Origin: Amycolatopsis tolypomycina
Lineage (GTDB): Bacteria; Actinomycetota; Actinomycetes; Mycobacteriales; Pseudonocardiaceae
Assembly (NCBI RefSeq): GCF_900105945.1
Contig: NZ_FNSO01000004.1
Coordinates: 7,878,001-7,942,000, forward strand
Length of the DNA stretch: 64,000 bases
Reading direction: 5' to 3'
Under the pieces are notes generated by a model. That model made no database searches and had not been told where the DNA came from. It saw nothing but the letters and a program-made list of their open reading frames with translations. Of the stretch, positions 15,886 through 25,758 are shown piece after piece. A program made the position numbers and the translations under genes. Every line of letters starts with the position of its first letter. Positions within the stretch are counted from its first letter, which is position 1.

Positions 15886-18372
15886 TCAGTCCTCCGCGCG
15901 CCGGCGGCGGCGGGGCGTCGAGCCCGTGCCGCCGTTTGCCGCGAGGAGCTCGCTCACCGAACGGCCCGCTGCGTGGGAACCACTGCCGGGCGCCGGCTCG
16001 GGGGCCGCGCGGCGGCCGTTGTGCGCCCCGTTGTGGGTTCCGTTGTGGCCGTTCTGCTGCTGCTCGACCTCGGCCGGGTCCACCGGCGCCATGCCGCGGC
16101 GGGACATCGAGGCGCGCTCCGCGACCATGCCCTCCCAGGCCGGCGGCTCGCCGTCCGGACGGCGGCGGCGGCCTCCGCCCGGCGGCTCGGCGGCTGCCGA
16201 CGGCTGCTGCGAGTCCTCCGGCTTGCGGCGGCGGCCGCCGGAGCGGCCCTGGAAGTTGCGGACCGACTCCGGCAACGTCGGGTTCGCCAGCGGCTCCTCG
16301 GCCTTGGCAGCCTCCGCGGGCGCGCGGTGCGAACCACCGTGCCGGGACGGTGGCTCCTCCAGGATCGGCGACATGTCGGCCCGCGAGAACTGCTCCAGCC
16401 GCGACGGCCGACGGCTGTCGGCGGCCGGGACCGGCGTGGTCGGCGGCACCACCGGCGGCAGGTCGGTGCGCGACGGCTGCCGCGGCGCCGGCTTGTTGCT
16501 CGGCACCGGCGTCGTCGGCGGGACGACCGGCGGGATGTCCGTCCGCGAGGCCACGGCGTCCCGTGGCATCGGCGGCTTCGGCTCGGGCGGCTTCGGCCGG
16601 TTCGGCCGCTGGCGCTCGGCGAAGTCGTCGCGGTTCTGGAAGGCGGCGCTCAGGTCCTTGACCGGACGGATGTCCGAACGCGACATCTCCGACGGCTTCG
16701 GCGGCGGCACACTGGCCGCCGGCCGCCCCGGCACCGGCCGCGGCGGCTCGGGCGCCTTGCGCGGCTCGGGACGCCCGCCGTTCGGCTGGCCGCCGACGCG
16801 CGGAATGTCCGGGCGGGACATCTCGACGCGCGGAATGTCCGGCCGGGACATCTCCACCCGCGGAATATCGGGCCGCGACATCTCCACCCGAGGAATATCG
16901 GGCCGCGACATCTCCACCCGAGGAATGTCCGGCCGGGACATCTCGACGCGCGGAATGTCCGGGCGGGACATCTCCACCCGCGGGATATCGGGCCGCGACA
17001 TCTCCACGCGCGGAATGTCCGCACGCGACGCTTCACCGCGCGGGACGTTCGGCCGTGGCGCCTCAGGCCGCGGCATCTCCGGCCGTGGCATCTCCGGCCG
17101 TGGCATCTCCGGCCGTGGCATCTCCGGCCGTGGCATCTCGACCCGAGGGATCTCCGGCCGTGGCATGTCGGGTCGCGGCATCTCCGGCCGCTGCGCCTCG
17201 ACACGCGGGATGTCCGACCGCGACACCTCGACCCGCGGAATGTCGGGCCGCGACATCTCCACCCGCGGAATGTCCGGCCGGGACACCTCGGCGGGGCGGA
17301 TGTCCGATCGCGACATCTCGGCCCGGCGCGCGGGCGGCGGCTCGGGGCGGCGGATCTCCGTCTTCGGCTCGGACGGCCGGCGGATCTCGGTCTTCGGCTC
17401 GGACGGGCGCCGGATCTCGGTCTTGGGGTCGGCGGGCCGCGGCACGTCCCGGCGCGTCGGCTCGGCGGCCGCCTCGGGACGGCGCTCGGGCTGCTTCGCG
17501 ACCTCGTCCTGTTTCGGCAGGCGCATCGGCTGGGACTCGGCCTGGCGGCGCGCCGCCTCGGCCCGGAGCTCGGCGGCCTTCAGCTCGCGCTGTGCGGCGT
17601 TCAGCGCCGGGTCGACCGGCGGCACCGGCGGACGGCGCTCGCTCAGCGGCTTCGGCCGGGCGATCTGCTGGGTGCTCTGCACGGAGACCGGGGCCTTCGG
17701 GGCCGGCTTGCCGCCGAAACCCTTGCCCTTGCCGAGGCCGCCCTTGCCGTTCGCGGGCTTGCCGTTCGAGGCCTTGCGGCGGCGTTCGTCGAGGACGCGG
17801 TCGATCAGCTCGGTCGGCCGCTCGCCGCCGTCGGGCACCGGCTTCTTGCCGGCCAGCAACTGGGCGGGCTTCTTCTTCGGCGGGCCGTCGGTGACCAGGC
17901 GGTTCTCGTCGGACAGCTTGCGCATCCGGGTCGCCTGCGCGGTCAGCGCGACGCGTTCGAGCAGCACCTCGCCGCCGAACAGCGACTGGAGGCTGTCGCG
18001 CAGCGCGGACACTTCGGCGCGCAGGGCCTCCAGCTCCTCGCGGCCCTTGGAGTCGGCGACGGAGACTTTTTCCGCCTCCATCTCCAGCTCGTACTCGCGC
18101 CGGGCCGCGATCTCGCGTTCCAGCTCCAGTTCGTACACAGCCTGCGCCTCGGCGACCGCGTCCTCGCTCTGTGCCGCGCTCTTGCGGTACTTCACGGCGA
18201 GGAAAGCGCCGATCAGGGCGGCCCAGAGGGCCGCGACGATCCCCAGCCGGAGATAGCGGAGGTCGTCGCTGAGCACCAGTGCGAGGGTGGCTCCGATGGC
18301 GAGGACAAAGCCGACAACGAGCCACGGCCTGCCCAAGAGGCGGCCGCGCGAGTCGTCACCCACGCCGGTCAT
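15886..18372 (-). CDS. DUF6779-type membrane protein with Pro/Arg-rich repeat domain
   Basis: An 828-residue protein. Two N-terminal transmembrane helices (about 12-30 and 36-55, LVVGFVLAIGATLALVL and LGIVAALWAALIGAFLAV) are followed by a charged coiled coil (to about 145), then 650 residues of disordered, Pro/Arg/Glu-rich sequence. This holds about seven consecutive VEMSRPDIPR decapeptides, six PRPEM pentapeptides and three PKTEIRRPSE units. The submotif SR-x-D-I/L/M is scattered through the tail. ATG at 18372 has TACGGT 7 nt upstream (leaderless). It occupies the position of M. tuberculosis Rv3604c, a membrane protein rich in Ala/Arg/Pro. Function unknown; cytosolic scaffold or kinase substrate are possibilities. 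Confidence 0.8.
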   Translation of the reverse strand: MTGVGDDSRGRLLGRPWLVVGFVLAIGATLALVLSDDLRYLRLGIVAALWAALIGAFLAVKYRKSAAQSEDAVAEAQAVYELELEREIAARREYELEMEAEKVSVADSKGREELEALRAEVSALRDSLQSLFGGEVLLERVALTAQATRMRKLSDENRLVTDGPPKKKPAQLLAGKKPVPDGGERPTELIDRVLDERRRKASNGKPANGKGGLGKGKGFGGKPAPKAPVSVQSTQQIARPKPLSERRPPVPPVDPALNAAQRELKAAELRAEAARRQAESQPMRLPKQDEVAKQPERRPEAAAEPTRRDVPRPADPKTEIRRPSEPKTEIRRPSEPKTEIRRPEPPPARRAEMSRSDIRPAEVSRPDIPRVEMSRPDIPRVEVSRSDIPRVEAQRPEMPRPDMPRPEIPRVEMPRPEMPRPEMPRPEMPRPEMPRPEAPRPNVPRGEASRADIPRVEMSRPDIPRVEMSRPDIPRVEMSRPDIPRVEMSRPDIPRVEMSRPDIPRVEMSRPDIPRVEMSRPDIPRVGGQPNGGRPEPRKAPEPPRPVPGRPAASVPPPKPSEMSRSDIRPVKDLSAAFQNRDDFAERQRPNRPKPPEPKPPMPRDAVASRTDIPPVVPPTTPVPSNKPAPRQPSRTDLPPVVPPTTPVPAADSRRPSRLEQFSRADMSPILEEPPSRHGGSHRAPAEAAKAEEPLANPTLPESVRNFQGRSGGRRRKPEDSQQPSAAAEPPGGGRRRRPDGEPPAWEGMVAERASMSRRGMAPVDPAEVEQQQNGHNGTHNGAHNGRRAAPEPAPGSGSHAAGRSVSELLAANGGTGSTPRRRRRAED
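16801..17280. repeat. Coding minisatellite (30-bp and 15-bp units)
   Basis: Tandem 30-bp units encoding VEMSRPDIPR and 15-bp units encoding PRPEM on the minus strand. Neighbouring units share synonymous variants, which suggests recent expansion or gene conversion. Confidence 0.85.
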
Positions 18373-18441
18373 GACTGACACCGTACCTGCTCGTAATCCG
18401 AACGAGACCTACTCGGTCCAGCGAGCGGTGGGATTCCAGCG

Positions 18442-18903
18442 CTAACCGGTCGTCCCGCGGGTGTGCTCACGATCGTGGTCGCGGGGGGTCCGGCAGCAGT
18501 GTTCGAGCCACAAAGCCGCTGCTACCAGGGCTGCGGAGCACACCGCGCCGACCGCCGCGGCCCGCGTGTCGAGCACCGCGGCGACGAGTTCGTCACGTCG
18601 GGGAAAAAGATAGGCGAGCGCCGCGAGCCAGGCGCCCGCCATGAACGCGCCGGCGAGTGACGAAGCCTTGGCGAGAGCCACCGATCGGGCTACCCCGATC
18701 GCGCTGACGATCCGGCCGCTCTTGATCCGCGACCGGATCGAGAACGCCAGCCCGACCTCGACCACGGCCAGCACGGCGAAGGTGACGCCGGCGAGCAGCG
18801 GCAGCGGCGGCAGCGTGCCGTAGGCCGTCTGGAAGAGCAGGTAGCCGAGACCCAGGCCGAGCAGACCGGCGACCACCAGGTCGCGGGGCCGGGTGAAGTG
18901 CAT
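18442..18903 (-). CDS. DUF3180 four-helix membrane protein
   Basis: A 153-residue integral membrane protein with four hydrophobic segments (LVVAGLLGLGLGYLLF, LPLLAGVTFAVLAVVEVGLAF, a Gly/Ala-rich third, and AVGAVCSAALVAAALWLE). It matches the DUF3180 family (TRPRDLVVAGLLG start; KASSLAGAFMAGAWLA). It corresponds in position to Rv3605c, next to folK in mycobacteria. ATG at 18903 is chosen because it opens the conserved MHFTRPRDL; TACGGT lies 6 nt upstream. A MerR regulator is now inserted between it and folK. No biochemical function is known. Confidence 0.82.
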   Translation of the reverse strand: MHFTRPRDLVVAGLLGLGLGYLLFQTAYGTLPPLPLLAGVTFAVLAVVEVGLAFSIRSRIKSGRIVSAIGVARSVALAKASSLAGAFMAGAWLAALAYLFPRRDELVAAVLDTRAAAVGAVCSAALVAAALWLEHCCRTPRDHDREHTRGTTG

Positions 18904-18926
18904 GCCCCAACCGTACCGTGCAAGAG

Positions 18927-18957
18927 TTGACTCTCCACCGACTGGAGAGTTCATCAT
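18927..18957 (+). promoter_or_regulatory. MerR-type promoter and operator of the merR gene
   Basis: A TTGACT -35 (18927-18932) and CATCAT -10 (18952-18957) are separated by 19 bp. The spacer centres on a perfect palindrome, ACTCTCCA-N5-TGGAGAGT (18930-18950). Long spacer plus centred dyad is the hallmark of MerR-activated promoters. A GTG start lies 7 nt after the -10. The same half-sites recur at the L11-paralogue promoter (38518-38548). Confidence 0.75.
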
Positions 18958-18964
18958 GCGTCTT

Positions 18965-19900
18965 GTGGGCACCACCGCAACCTTCACCATCGGCGAGCTG
19001 TCCCGGCGGACCGGCCTGCCGGTCAAGACCATCCGCTTCTATTCGGACGAGGGCCTGCTGCCCCCGACCGAGCGGACCGACGCCGGCTACCGGCTCTACG
19101 ACGCGGCGGCGATGGCCCGCCTGGAGCTGGTCCGCACGCTGCGGGAACTGGGACTGGGCCTCGCCGACGTCTCCGCCGCGCTGGCCCAGTCGACGACCGT
19201 CGGCGAGCTGGCGGTCCGGCACGTGGCGGCGCTCGACGAGCAGATCCGGCGGCTGCGGCTGCGCCGGGCGGTGCTGCGCGCGGTGGCCAAGCGCGATTCC
19301 GAACTGGAGGAAGTGAAACTGATGAACCGTCTCGCGTCGATGTCCGACGAGGAGCGCAAGCGGCTGGTCGACGAGTTCTGGGACGAAATGGTCGAAGGCC
19401 TCGACATCGACCAGGAGTTCTACCGCCGGATGCGGGCCGGGAAGCCGGAGCTGCCGGACGACCCGTCGCCCGAGCAGCTCGAGGCCTGGATCGAGTTCGC
19501 CGAGCTGGTCCAGGACCCGGACTTCCGGGCCCTGATCCGCCGCATGAGCGAAACCCAGGCCAAGCAGATCGAGGACGGCGAGTTCGAGCAGCCGCCGGAA
19601 GGCTGGCAGCAGTACTGGCAGGATTGGTCAGCTCGCGCGGAAGCGGCCATCGCGGCGGGCGAACCACCCACGTCGGAGACGGGGCAAGCGCTTGCGGCCG
19701 ACCTGGCGGCGGCCTCCGCCCGCGACGACCAGGACCCGGCATCGCCGGAGTTCCGGGCGGAACTGGCGGACCGGTTCGCCATGAGCGGCGACCCGCGGGC
19801 CGAGCGCTACTGGCAGCTGCTGGCGACGATCAACGGCTGGCCGCCGATCCCGACGGCCCAGCCGGCGGTGCGCTTCATGATCGAAGCCCTGCGCGGCTGA
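18965..19900 (+). CDS. MerR-family transcriptional regulator with large effector domain
   Basis: A 311-residue regulator with an N-terminal MerR HTH (TIGELSRRTGLPVKTIRFYSDEGLLPPTERTDAGYRLYD), a dimerisation coiled coil (to about 115), and a 190-residue helical C-terminal domain with no cysteine. The C-terminal segment EPPTSETGQALAADLAAAS is loosely like the antibiotic-binding TipAS domain, but the match is weak. GTG 18965 is preferred because it sits 7 nt after the -10 of a classic 19-bp-spacer promoter; ATG 18956 would start inside that -10. It probably regulates itself and possibly divergent DUF3180. Ligand unknown; metal sensing is unlikely without Cys or His clusters. Confidence 0.85.
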   Translation: MGTTATFTIGELSRRTGLPVKTIRFYSDEGLLPPTERTDAGYRLYDAAAMARLELVRTLRELGLGLADVSAALAQSTTVGELAVRHVAALDEQIRRLRLRRAVLRAVAKRDSELEEVKLMNRLASMSDEERKRLVDEFWDEMVEGLDIDQEFYRRMRAGKPELPDDPSPEQLEAWIEFAELVQDPDFRALIRRMSETQAKQIEDGEFEQPPEGWQQYWQDWSARAEAAIAAGEPPTSETGQALAADLAAASARDDQDPASPEFRAELADRFAMSGDPRAERYWQLLATINGWPPIPTAQPAVRFMIEALRG

Positions 19901-19990
19901 GCGCACCGGCACAACCGTTCAGCGACACCCCGGGAACGGACCGTAACGAAATCGGCCGATTCGCCGATGTGAATCCGTCTCGGGTCCGCG

Positions 19991-20482
19991 TCAGCGCAGC
20001 GCGAGGTCCGTCCGGCGGACCGTGGCCACCTCGTCCGCCGGGCGGCCCTTCAGCAGCTCGACGATCGGGCCGTGGCCCGGCAGGACCGCGTCCGGGGCGA
20101 TCTCCACCCACGGCACCAGCACGCTCGCGCGATCCGGCGTCCCCGGGTGCGGCAGCAGCAGCTCCGGGTCCTCCGACGTCACGCCGTCCACCGTGACGAC
20201 GTCGACGTCCAGGGTGCGCGGGCCCCAGCGCAGCTCGCGGACGCGGCCCGCCGCCTGCTCCGCCGCCTGGCCCGTACGCAGCCACGCCCAGTGGTCGCGG
20301 GCCGGGTCGTCGACCAGGCACACCGCGTTGAGGAAGTCCGGCTGGTCTTCCACGCCCCACGCCTTCGTCTCGTACACGCTCGACACCGCGACCAGGGCCG
20401 GCCGGACCGCGTCCAGCGCCAGCTGCAGGAACCCCAGCCGGTCGCCCAGGTTGGACCCGAGCGAAAGCACCGCCCGGCTCAC
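19991..20482 (-). CDS. folK: 2-amino-4-hydroxy-6-hydroxymethyldihydropteridine pyrophosphokinase
   Basis: A 163-residue HPPK that transfers pyrophosphate from ATP to 6-hydroxymethyl-dihydropterin in folate synthesis. Signatures: [18 protein letters not shown] at the N-terminus, [17 protein letters not shown], and the HPPK signature [11 protein letters not shown] followed by LLLPHP. GTG at 20482 overlaps the folB stop (GTGA, 4 bp). It is the last gene of the ftsH-folE-folP-folB-folK run, the order seen in M. tuberculosis. Confidence 0.96.
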   Translation of the reverse strand: MSRAVLSLGSNLGDRLGFLQLALDAVRPALVAVSSVYETKAWGVEDQPDFLNAVCLVDDPARDHWAWLRTGQAAEQAAGRVRELRWGPRTLDVDVVTVDGVTSEDPELLLPHPGTPDRASVLVPWVEIAPDAVLPGHGPIVELLKGRPADEVATVRRTDLALR

Positions 20483-20838
20483 CGGTCGCGCCGGACCGTG
20501 ACCGCCACGTCGTCGAACGTCAGCGGGATCGGCGCCGACGGCTTGTGCACCGTCACCTCGACCGCACTCAGGCGCTCGTCGCGCATGACCTCGTCGGCGA
20601 TCTTGCCCGCGACGCTCTCGATGAGGTCGTACGGCTCGCCCGCGACGATCCCGGCCGCCAGCTCGGCCAGCTCGCCGTAGTGCAGGGTCTTGGTCAGGTC
20701 GTCCGACGCGGCGGCCGGACCGAGGTCCAGCCACACCGTGACGTCGATGACGAACTCCTGGCCATCCCGCTTTTCGTGCTCGAAGACGCCGTGGCGCCCG
20801 AACACGCGCAAGCCGGTCAGCGTGATCCGGTCAGCCAT
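20479..20838 (-). CDS. folB: Dihydroneopterin aldolase
   Basis: A 119-residue tunnelling-fold aldolase that converts dihydroneopterin to 6-hydroxymethyl-dihydropterin. Diagnostic residues lie in [24 protein letters not shown] (start), [10 protein letters not shown], and the catalytic-Lys region [14 protein letters not shown] 20838 has GGAGGA 3 bp upstream, inside the end of folP, which it overlaps by 8 bp. It overlaps folK by 4 bp. Tight coupling suggests coordinated translation of the folate genes. Confidence 0.96.
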   Translation of the reverse strand: MADRITLTGLRVFGRHGVFEHEKRDGQEFVIDVTVWLDLGPAAASDDLTKTLHYGELAELAAGIVAGEPYDLIESVAGKIADEVMRDERLSAVEVTVHKPSAPIPLTFDDVAVTVRRDR

Positions 20839-21667
20839 CCGTCCTCCAAGCGGCGGCCACCGCGACCGCGTCCAGCGAAGCCCCGACCTCGTGCACCCGC
20901 ACGCCCCACGCACCGGCCGCCGCGGCAAGCGCGGAGATCGCCGCCGTGGCGTCCTCCCGCCCGTCCGGCGGGCGGGGTGTTCCGTCCTTGCCGGACAGCA
21001 GGCGGCCGAGGAACCTCTTGCGCGAAGCGCCGACGAGCACCGGGAAACCGAGCGAGAGCAACGAATCCAGCCCGCGCAGCAACGCCCAGTCGTGCTCGGC
21101 GTTCTTCGCGAAACCGAGCCCGGGATCCAGCACGATGGCGCTCTCGGCCACGCCGGCCGCGAGCGCCGCGTCCACTCTGGACCGCAGTTCGGCCCGCACG
21201 TCCGCCACGACGTCCGCGTATTCGGCGAGCGCCTGCATGTCCTTGCTGTGGCCGCGCCAGTGCATCAGCACCCACGGCACGCCGGCCCCGGCCACGACCC
21301 GCGCCATGTCCGGATCGGCGAGGCCGCCCGAGACGTCGTTGACGATGTGCGCCCCGGCCTCGAGCGCCGCGGCGGCGACGGCGGCCCGCGTGGTGTCGAC
21401 CGACAGCGCCATCCCTTCGGCGGCGAGGGTCTTGATCACCGGCAGCACCCGCTGCAGCTCGGTCTCGGCGTCCACCCGGGACGCCCCCGGCCGCGTCGAC
21501 TCGCCGCCGACGTCGATCAGGTCGGCCCCGCGCGCCCACATCTCGCGGGCGTGCTCCAGCGCCTGGTCGAGCCCGAGGTAGCGGCCACCGTCCGAAAAGG
21601 AATCGGGCGTCACGTTCAGCACGCCCATCACGACGCACCGGCCGGGCGCGGGAAGCCCTGCGCTCAC
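20831..21667 (-). CDS. folP: Dihydropteroate synthase
   Basis: A 278-residue TIM-barrel enzyme that condenses DHPPP with p-aminobenzoate; the target of sulfonamides. Motifs: [15 protein letters not shown] (pterin phosphate loop 1), [14 protein letters not shown] (loop 2), [18 protein letters not shown], and [12 protein letters not shown]. All key residues are present, so it should be functional rather than the FolP2-like paralogue of mycobacteria. The GTG start overlaps the folE stop by 4 bp. Confidence 0.97.
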   Translation of the reverse strand: MSAGLPAPGRCVVMGVLNVTPDSFSDGGRYLGLDQALEHAREMWARGADLIDVGGESTRPGASRVDAETELQRVLPVIKTLAAEGMALSVDTTRAAVAAAALEAGAHIVNDVSGGLADPDMARVVAGAGVPWVLMHWRGHSKDMQALAEYADVVADVRAELRSRVDAALAAGVAESAIVLDPGLGFAKNAEHDWALLRGLDSLLSLGFPVLVGASRKRFLGRLLSGKDGTPRPPDGREDATAAISALAAAAGAWGVRVHEVGASLDAVAVAAAWRTDG

Positions 21668-22278
21668 CGGCGCGCCTTGATGAGGTCGAGCGCCTCCGCC
21701 CGTGACGACGGTGAAGTCTTCAGCACGCCCCGCACGGCGGAGGTGGTGGTGCGGGCACCCGGCTTGCGGATGCCGCGCATGGCCATGCAGAGGTGCTCGG
21801 CCTCGATCACCACGATCACCCCGCGCGGCTCCAGCTTCCGCACGATCGCGTCGGCCACCTGCGAAGTCAGGCGTTCCTGGACCTGCGGACGCTTGGCGTA
21901 CAGGTCGACGACCCGGGCGAGCTTCGAGAGCCCGGTGACCTTCCCGGCGGCGTTCGGGATGTACCCGACGTGCGCGACGCCGTGGAACGGGACCAGGTGG
22001 TGCTCGCAGCTGCTGAACATCGGGATGTCCGTGACCAGCACGAGCTCTTCGTGGGACTCGTCGAACGTCTTGTCCAGAACCGAGTCCGGCTCGGTGTACA
22101 GCCCCGCGAACATTTCCCGGTACGCGCGGGCGACCCGGGCGGGGGTCTCCCTGAGACCGTCCCGCTCCGGGTCTTCGCCGCAGGCCAAGAGGAGCTCGCG
22201 GATCGCCTTCTCCGCCCGGTCGTGGTCGAAGACCGGGCGGTCGGCGTCACTGGGGCTTCTCTGGTCCATCCACGTCAC
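21664..22278 (-). CDS. folE: GTP cyclohydrolase I
   Basis: A 204-residue homodecameric T-fold enzyme that turns GTP into dihydroneopterin triphosphate, the first folate step. Zinc/catalytic motifs [21 protein letters not shown] and [13 protein letters not shown] are intact, as is the tail TTTSAVRG. I prefer GTG 22278, with GGGGAG about 5 bp upstream; ATG 22269 (201 residues) is the alternative. Either start overlaps the 3' end of ftsH by more than 20 bp, so translation is coupled to ftsH. Confidence 0.96.
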   Translation of the reverse strand: MTWMDQRSPSDADRPVFDHDRAEKAIRELLLACGEDPERDGLRETPARVARAYREMFAGLYTEPDSVLDKTFDESHEELVLVTDIPMFSSCEHHLVPFHGVAHVGYIPNAAGKVTGLSKLARVVDLYAKRPQVQERLTSQVADAIVRKLEPRGVIVVIEAEHLCMAMRGIRKPGARTTTSAVRGVLKTSPSSRAEALDLIKARR

Positions 22279-24640
22279 GACGCTCCCCCTCGCTCTGCTG
22301 CTGGTTGCCGGCTTGGTCGGCGAACCAGCCGTGCTCACGAGGGCGTTCTTCACCGCCGGGACGCCACGACTGGCCCGGCTGACCGCCCGGCGAGGTCGCG
22401 GGCGTCCAGCCCGGAGGGGCACCGTAGTTCGGCGGGCCGCTCTGGCCTGCCGGACCACCCGGCTGGCCGCCGTAGGTCTGCGGCCAGTGCGCCGTGCCGT
22501 TCGGGCCGCCGTAGGGACGGCCGCCGTTCGGGTAGGCGCCCGGCTGCGGCGGGGCGTACGGGTTGGCGTTCGGGTCGACCGGGGACGGCGACGGGTACGG
22601 CGGGCCACCGGGCAGGTCGCCCGCGCCCTGTGCGGTGCCGACCGGGGTCGGCTCCGGCTTCAGGACCGGCTTCTCCTTCTCCGGCGGCGGCCACGGCTCG
22701 CCGCGCTCCATCGCCAGCTCGCCCGGGGTCTTGATCGGCGGCTTGTCCGACGGCGTCCGCTCACCGAACTCGTTGAACACGGTGATGTGCGGGCGCTTCT
22801 CGACCGTCGCGAAGATCCGCTCCAGGTCCTTGCGGGTCAGCGTCTCCTTCTCGAGGAGCTCGATGACCAGCTCGTCGAGCACGTCGCGGTAGGTGTTGAG
22901 CACGTGCCACGCCTCGGTGTGCGCCGTCTCGATGAGCTTGCGCACCTCCTCGTCGATCTCGTGCGCCACCTCGAGCGAGTAGTCCGCCTGACGGCCCGCC
23001 GACCGGCCGAGGAACGGGTCGCCCTGCTCCTGGCCGTACTTGACCGCGCCGAGCCGGGCGCTCATGCCGTACTCGGTGACCATCGCGCGGGCGATCTTCG
23101 TCGCCTGCTCGATGTCGGACGACGCGCCGGTGGTGGGCTCGTGGAAGACGAGCTCCTCCGCCGTGCGGCCACCCATCGCGAAGACCAGCCGCCCGATCAT
23201 CTCGGAGCGGGTCATCAGGTCCTTGTCGTCCTCGGGGACGAGCAGCGCGTGCCCACCCGTGCGGCCGCGCGGCAGGATCGTCAGCTTGTAGACCGGCTCG
23301 ATGTCCGGCATCGCCCACGCGGCGAGCGCGTGCCCGCCCTCGTGGTAGGCCGTGATCTTCTTCTCCTTCTCGGAGATGATCCGGCTCTTGCGGGCCGGGC
23401 CGCCGACGACGCGGTCGACCGACTCCTCCAGCGCCGCGTCGGTGATCACGTGCCCGTTCTGGCGGGCGGTGAGCAGCGCGGCCTCGTTGAGCACGTTCGC
23501 CAGGTCGGCGCCGGACATGCCGACGGTCCGCTTGGCCAGGCTGCTCAGGTCGGTGCCCTGGGCGATCGGCTTGCCCTTGGCGTGCACCTCGAGGATCGCC
23601 TTGCGGCCGCGCAGGTCGGGCGCGGACACCGGGATCTGCCGGTCGAACCGGCCGGGGCGCAGCAGCGCCGGGTCGAGGATGTCGGGCCGGTTGGTGGCCG
23701 CGATCAGGATGATGCCGCCGCGGGCGTCGAAGCCGTCCATCTCGACGAGCAGCTGGTTCAGGGTCTGCTCGCGCTCGTCGTGGCCGCCGCCGAGGCCGGC
23801 ACCGCGCTGGCGGCCGACCGCGTCGATCTCGTCGACGAAGATGATGCACGGCGCGTTCTGCTTGGCCTGCTCGAACAGGTCACGCACGCGGGACGCACCG
23901 ACACCGACGAACATCTCGACGAAGTCCGAGCCGGAGATCGTGTAGAACGGCACGCCCGCCTCGCCGGCGACGGCCCGCGCGAGCAGCGTCTTGCCGGTAC
24001 CCGGCGGCCCGTAGAGCAGCACGCCCTTCGGGATCTTCGCGCCCAGCGCCTGGTAGCGCGCCGGGTTCTGCAGGAAGTCCTTGATCTCGTACAGCTCTTC
24101 GACGGCCTCGTCGGCGCCCGCGACGTCCCCGAAGGTCGTCTTGGGCATGTCCTTGTTCAGCTGCTTGGCCTTGGACTTGCCGAAGTTGAGGACGCGGTTG
24201 CCGCCGCCCTGTGCGTTGTTCATCATCCACATCAGCAGGCCCAGCACGAGGGCGAGCGGGATGGCGAAGATGAGGATCTGCGTCAGCACGCCCTGCTGGG
24301 TCACCTTGGTGGTGAACTTGACGCCGGCGTCGCCGTTCTTCGCGGCCAGCAGCTTGTTGTAGATGTCAAGCGCCGCGTTCGCGGGGTACTGCGAAATGAT
24401 CTGGGTGACTTGCTGCCCGTCGACGTCGATCGGTTTCGCCAGCAGCAGTTTGACCTGCTGTTCCTTGTCCTCGAGGCTGGCTTCCTTGACGTTGTTCGAG
24501 GTGATCTGGGAGTTCGCCACCGAGATGGGTGCCTGGGTGTACCCACGATCACTGTCGAAGATCGTGTTGTACGCGAACAACGCCAGCAACCCCGCGACGA
24601 TCCACAGCAGTGGGTTCCTGAGCACGCTCTTCCGGTTCAT
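22247..24640 (-). CDS. ftsH: ATP-dependent zinc metalloprotease FtsH
   Basis: A 797-residue membrane-anchored AAA+ protease for quality control of membrane and regulatory proteins. Two transmembrane helices (about 11-29 and 113-133) flank an external domain. The AAA module has Walker A GPPGTGKT (about 205), Walker [12 protein letters not shown] and the [20 protein letters not shown]; the zinc site is HEGGH (about 427) with a downstream Asp. A 150-residue Pro/Gly-rich C-terminal tail ([20 protein letters not shown]) is typical of actinomycete FtsH. It leads into the folate operon and, upstream, faces the type VII secretion cluster. Confidence 0.97.
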   Translation of the reverse strand: MNRKSVLRNPLLWIVAGLLALFAYNTIFDSDRGYTQAPISVANSQITSNNVKEASLEDKEQQVKLLLAKPIDVDGQQVTQIISQYPANAALDIYNKLLAAKNGDAGVKFTTKVTQQGVLTQILIFAIPLALVLGLLMWMMNNAQGGGNRVLNFGKSKAKQLNKDMPKTTFGDVAGADEAVEELYEIKDFLQNPARYQALGAKIPKGVLLYGPPGTGKTLLARAVAGEAGVPFYTISGSDFVEMFVGVGASRVRDLFEQAKQNAPCIIFVDEIDAVGRQRGAGLGGGHDEREQTLNQLLVEMDGFDARGGIILIAATNRPDILDPALLRPGRFDRQIPVSAPDLRGRKAILEVHAKGKPIAQGTDLSSLAKRTVGMSGADLANVLNEAALLTARQNGHVITDAALEESVDRVVGGPARKSRIISEKEKKITAYHEGGHALAAWAMPDIEPVYKLTILPRGRTGGHALLVPEDDKDLMTRSEMIGRLVFAMGGRTAEELVFHEPTTGASSDIEQATKIARAMVTEYGMSARLGAVKYGQEQGDPFLGRSAGRQADYSLEVAHEIDEEVRKLIETAHTEAWHVLNTYRDVLDELVIELLEKETLTRKDLERIFATVEKRPHITVFNEFGERTPSDKPPIKTPGELAMERGEPWPPPEKEKPVLKPEPTPVGTAQGAGDLPGGPPYPSPSPVDPNANPYAPPQPGAYPNGGRPYGGPNGTAHWPQTYGGQPGGPAGQSGPPNYGAPPGWTPATSPGGQPGQSWRPGGEERPREHGWFADQAGNQQQSEGERRDVDGPEKPQ

Positions 24641-24841
24641 ACGACTCGGCCCTGGTGGCCTCGACCCTCCCTGGTTGGGCGGCTCCTGTGATACCCGCCA
24701 TCACGATCTTGACAACCCGTGGTGCCTGGACACCTGCCCATCAGGGTACCGTCCGCTGCCGCGTTCATCCCCTGTGAGCCTCTCGCAGGTCAACGGGCGA
24801 TACCGCGCCCGGGTTCCCGGCCGGTGTCCCCGCAGTTCACG

Positions 24842-25654
24842 CTATCGCGTGCCGTCGGACACACTGCTCACCATCTCGCCCAGCCGGGTGCGCAGCGTGG
24901 CCGGGTCCGCGGGGGCCACGGTGACCCACTCGCGACCGTCCGTACCTGCGCGGGAGAGGCTCAGGTAGCGCCCGGTCGCGGTGTCGAACCAGGCCAGCAC
25001 GCGTGACCGCTGCTTGGCCCCGACCTGCGAACGGCTGTTCGCTGCCAGCTGACCGCCGCGCTGCCGGGGCTGTCCGGCGATGCGGCCGTACGCCTCCCGC
25101 GGGTCGGCCGTGACGCGTTCGCTCAGCGGTGTCCGGCGCGCCTTCCCGCGCTCCTCACCCGACGACGGCAGCGGCACCGGCACCCGGATCGGCGCAGTGT
25201 GCAGGGCGTCGTCCAGCGGGAGTGTGACTGACGCCTCGCTGCCGCGCGGCCCGGTGGGCAGGATCCCGACGACGGCGGAGACCAGGCCGTCCGGCGGGAC
25301 GTCCCGCAGCCAGATCCCGTCGGCGTCCTGGATCGCGAGCACGCCCTTGGTCTCGTCGGCTGCCGCGAGGACGCCCACCGTCGGGGCTTCGAACTGCGGG
25401 ATGTGCAGCGCGTCGATGGTCAGCGGGGCGAAGGCCAGCAGGTGCACGGCGTCCTCGATCGGCGGCGCGAGCCTGCCGCGTGGTTCGCGGATGCCGCGCG
25501 CCTTCAGCTCGACGTCGACGCGGTGACGCAGCGACACGCGCTCGTCCTCGGTCGCGCCGTGCGACCGGACGATCAGCGGGTACGGCAGCTCCCCGACCCG
25601 CGCCGACTCCCACAGGAAGTCGAACGCCAGTGGCGAGAAGAACTCTTGCATCAT
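24842..25654 (-). CDS. EspG-family type VII secretion chaperone-like protein (1)
   Basis: A 270-residue EspG-family protein. EspG proteins bind PE-PPE dimers in the cytosol and deliver them to ESX secretion systems. Family features: N-terminal DFLWESARVGELPYPLIVRSHG, a central VGILPTGPRGSEASVTLPLDDAL, and the C-terminal RQRGGQLAANSRSQ ... LAWFDTATGRYLSLSR ... WVTVAPADPATLRTRL. It is a paralogue of the next gene (same N-terminal and C-terminal blocks). Tandem ATGs at 25654 and 25651 follow GGGAGA. A TTGTCGGGG-N8-TACGCT promoter-like motif lies 27 bp upstream of the start. It faces a PPE-like/PE-like pair, the expected clients. Confidence 0.85.
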   Translation of the reverse strand: MMQEFFSPLAFDFLWESARVGELPYPLIVRSHGATEDERVSLRHRVDVELKARGIREPRGRLAPPIEDAVHLLAFAPLTIDALHIPQFEAPTVGVLAAADETKGVLAIQDADGIWLRDVPPDGLVSAVVGILPTGPRGSEASVTLPLDDALHTAPIRVPVPLPSSGEERGKARRTPLSERVTADPREAYGRIAGQPRQRGGQLAANSRSQVGAKQRSRVLAWFDTATGRYLSLSRAGTDGREWVTVAPADPATLRTRLGEMVSSVSDGTR

Positions 25655-25680
25655 CACTCTCCCGGATCGGACTCTTGCTC

Positions 25681-25703
25681 AGCGTAGCCCGCACCCCCGA
25701 CAA
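25681..25703 (-). promoter_or_regulatory. Possible PafBC-type promoter of EspG-1
   Basis: TTGTCGGGG-N8-TACGCT on the minus strand differs from the RecA-independent DNA-damage consensus (TTGTCRGTG-N8-TANNaT) at one position in each element. It lies 27 bp before the EspG-1 start. It could be chance. Confidence 0.35.
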
Positions 25704-25758
25704 AACCGGGACCGTTCCGGGCCGACTGCGCACGTCCTAAGACCGATCCTCCCCGGGC

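Noticed and set aside
16801..17280. 30-bp periodic repeats as possible CRISPR or VNTR element
   Set aside because: They are in-frame coding repeats (VEMSRPDIPR) within an intact reading frame.
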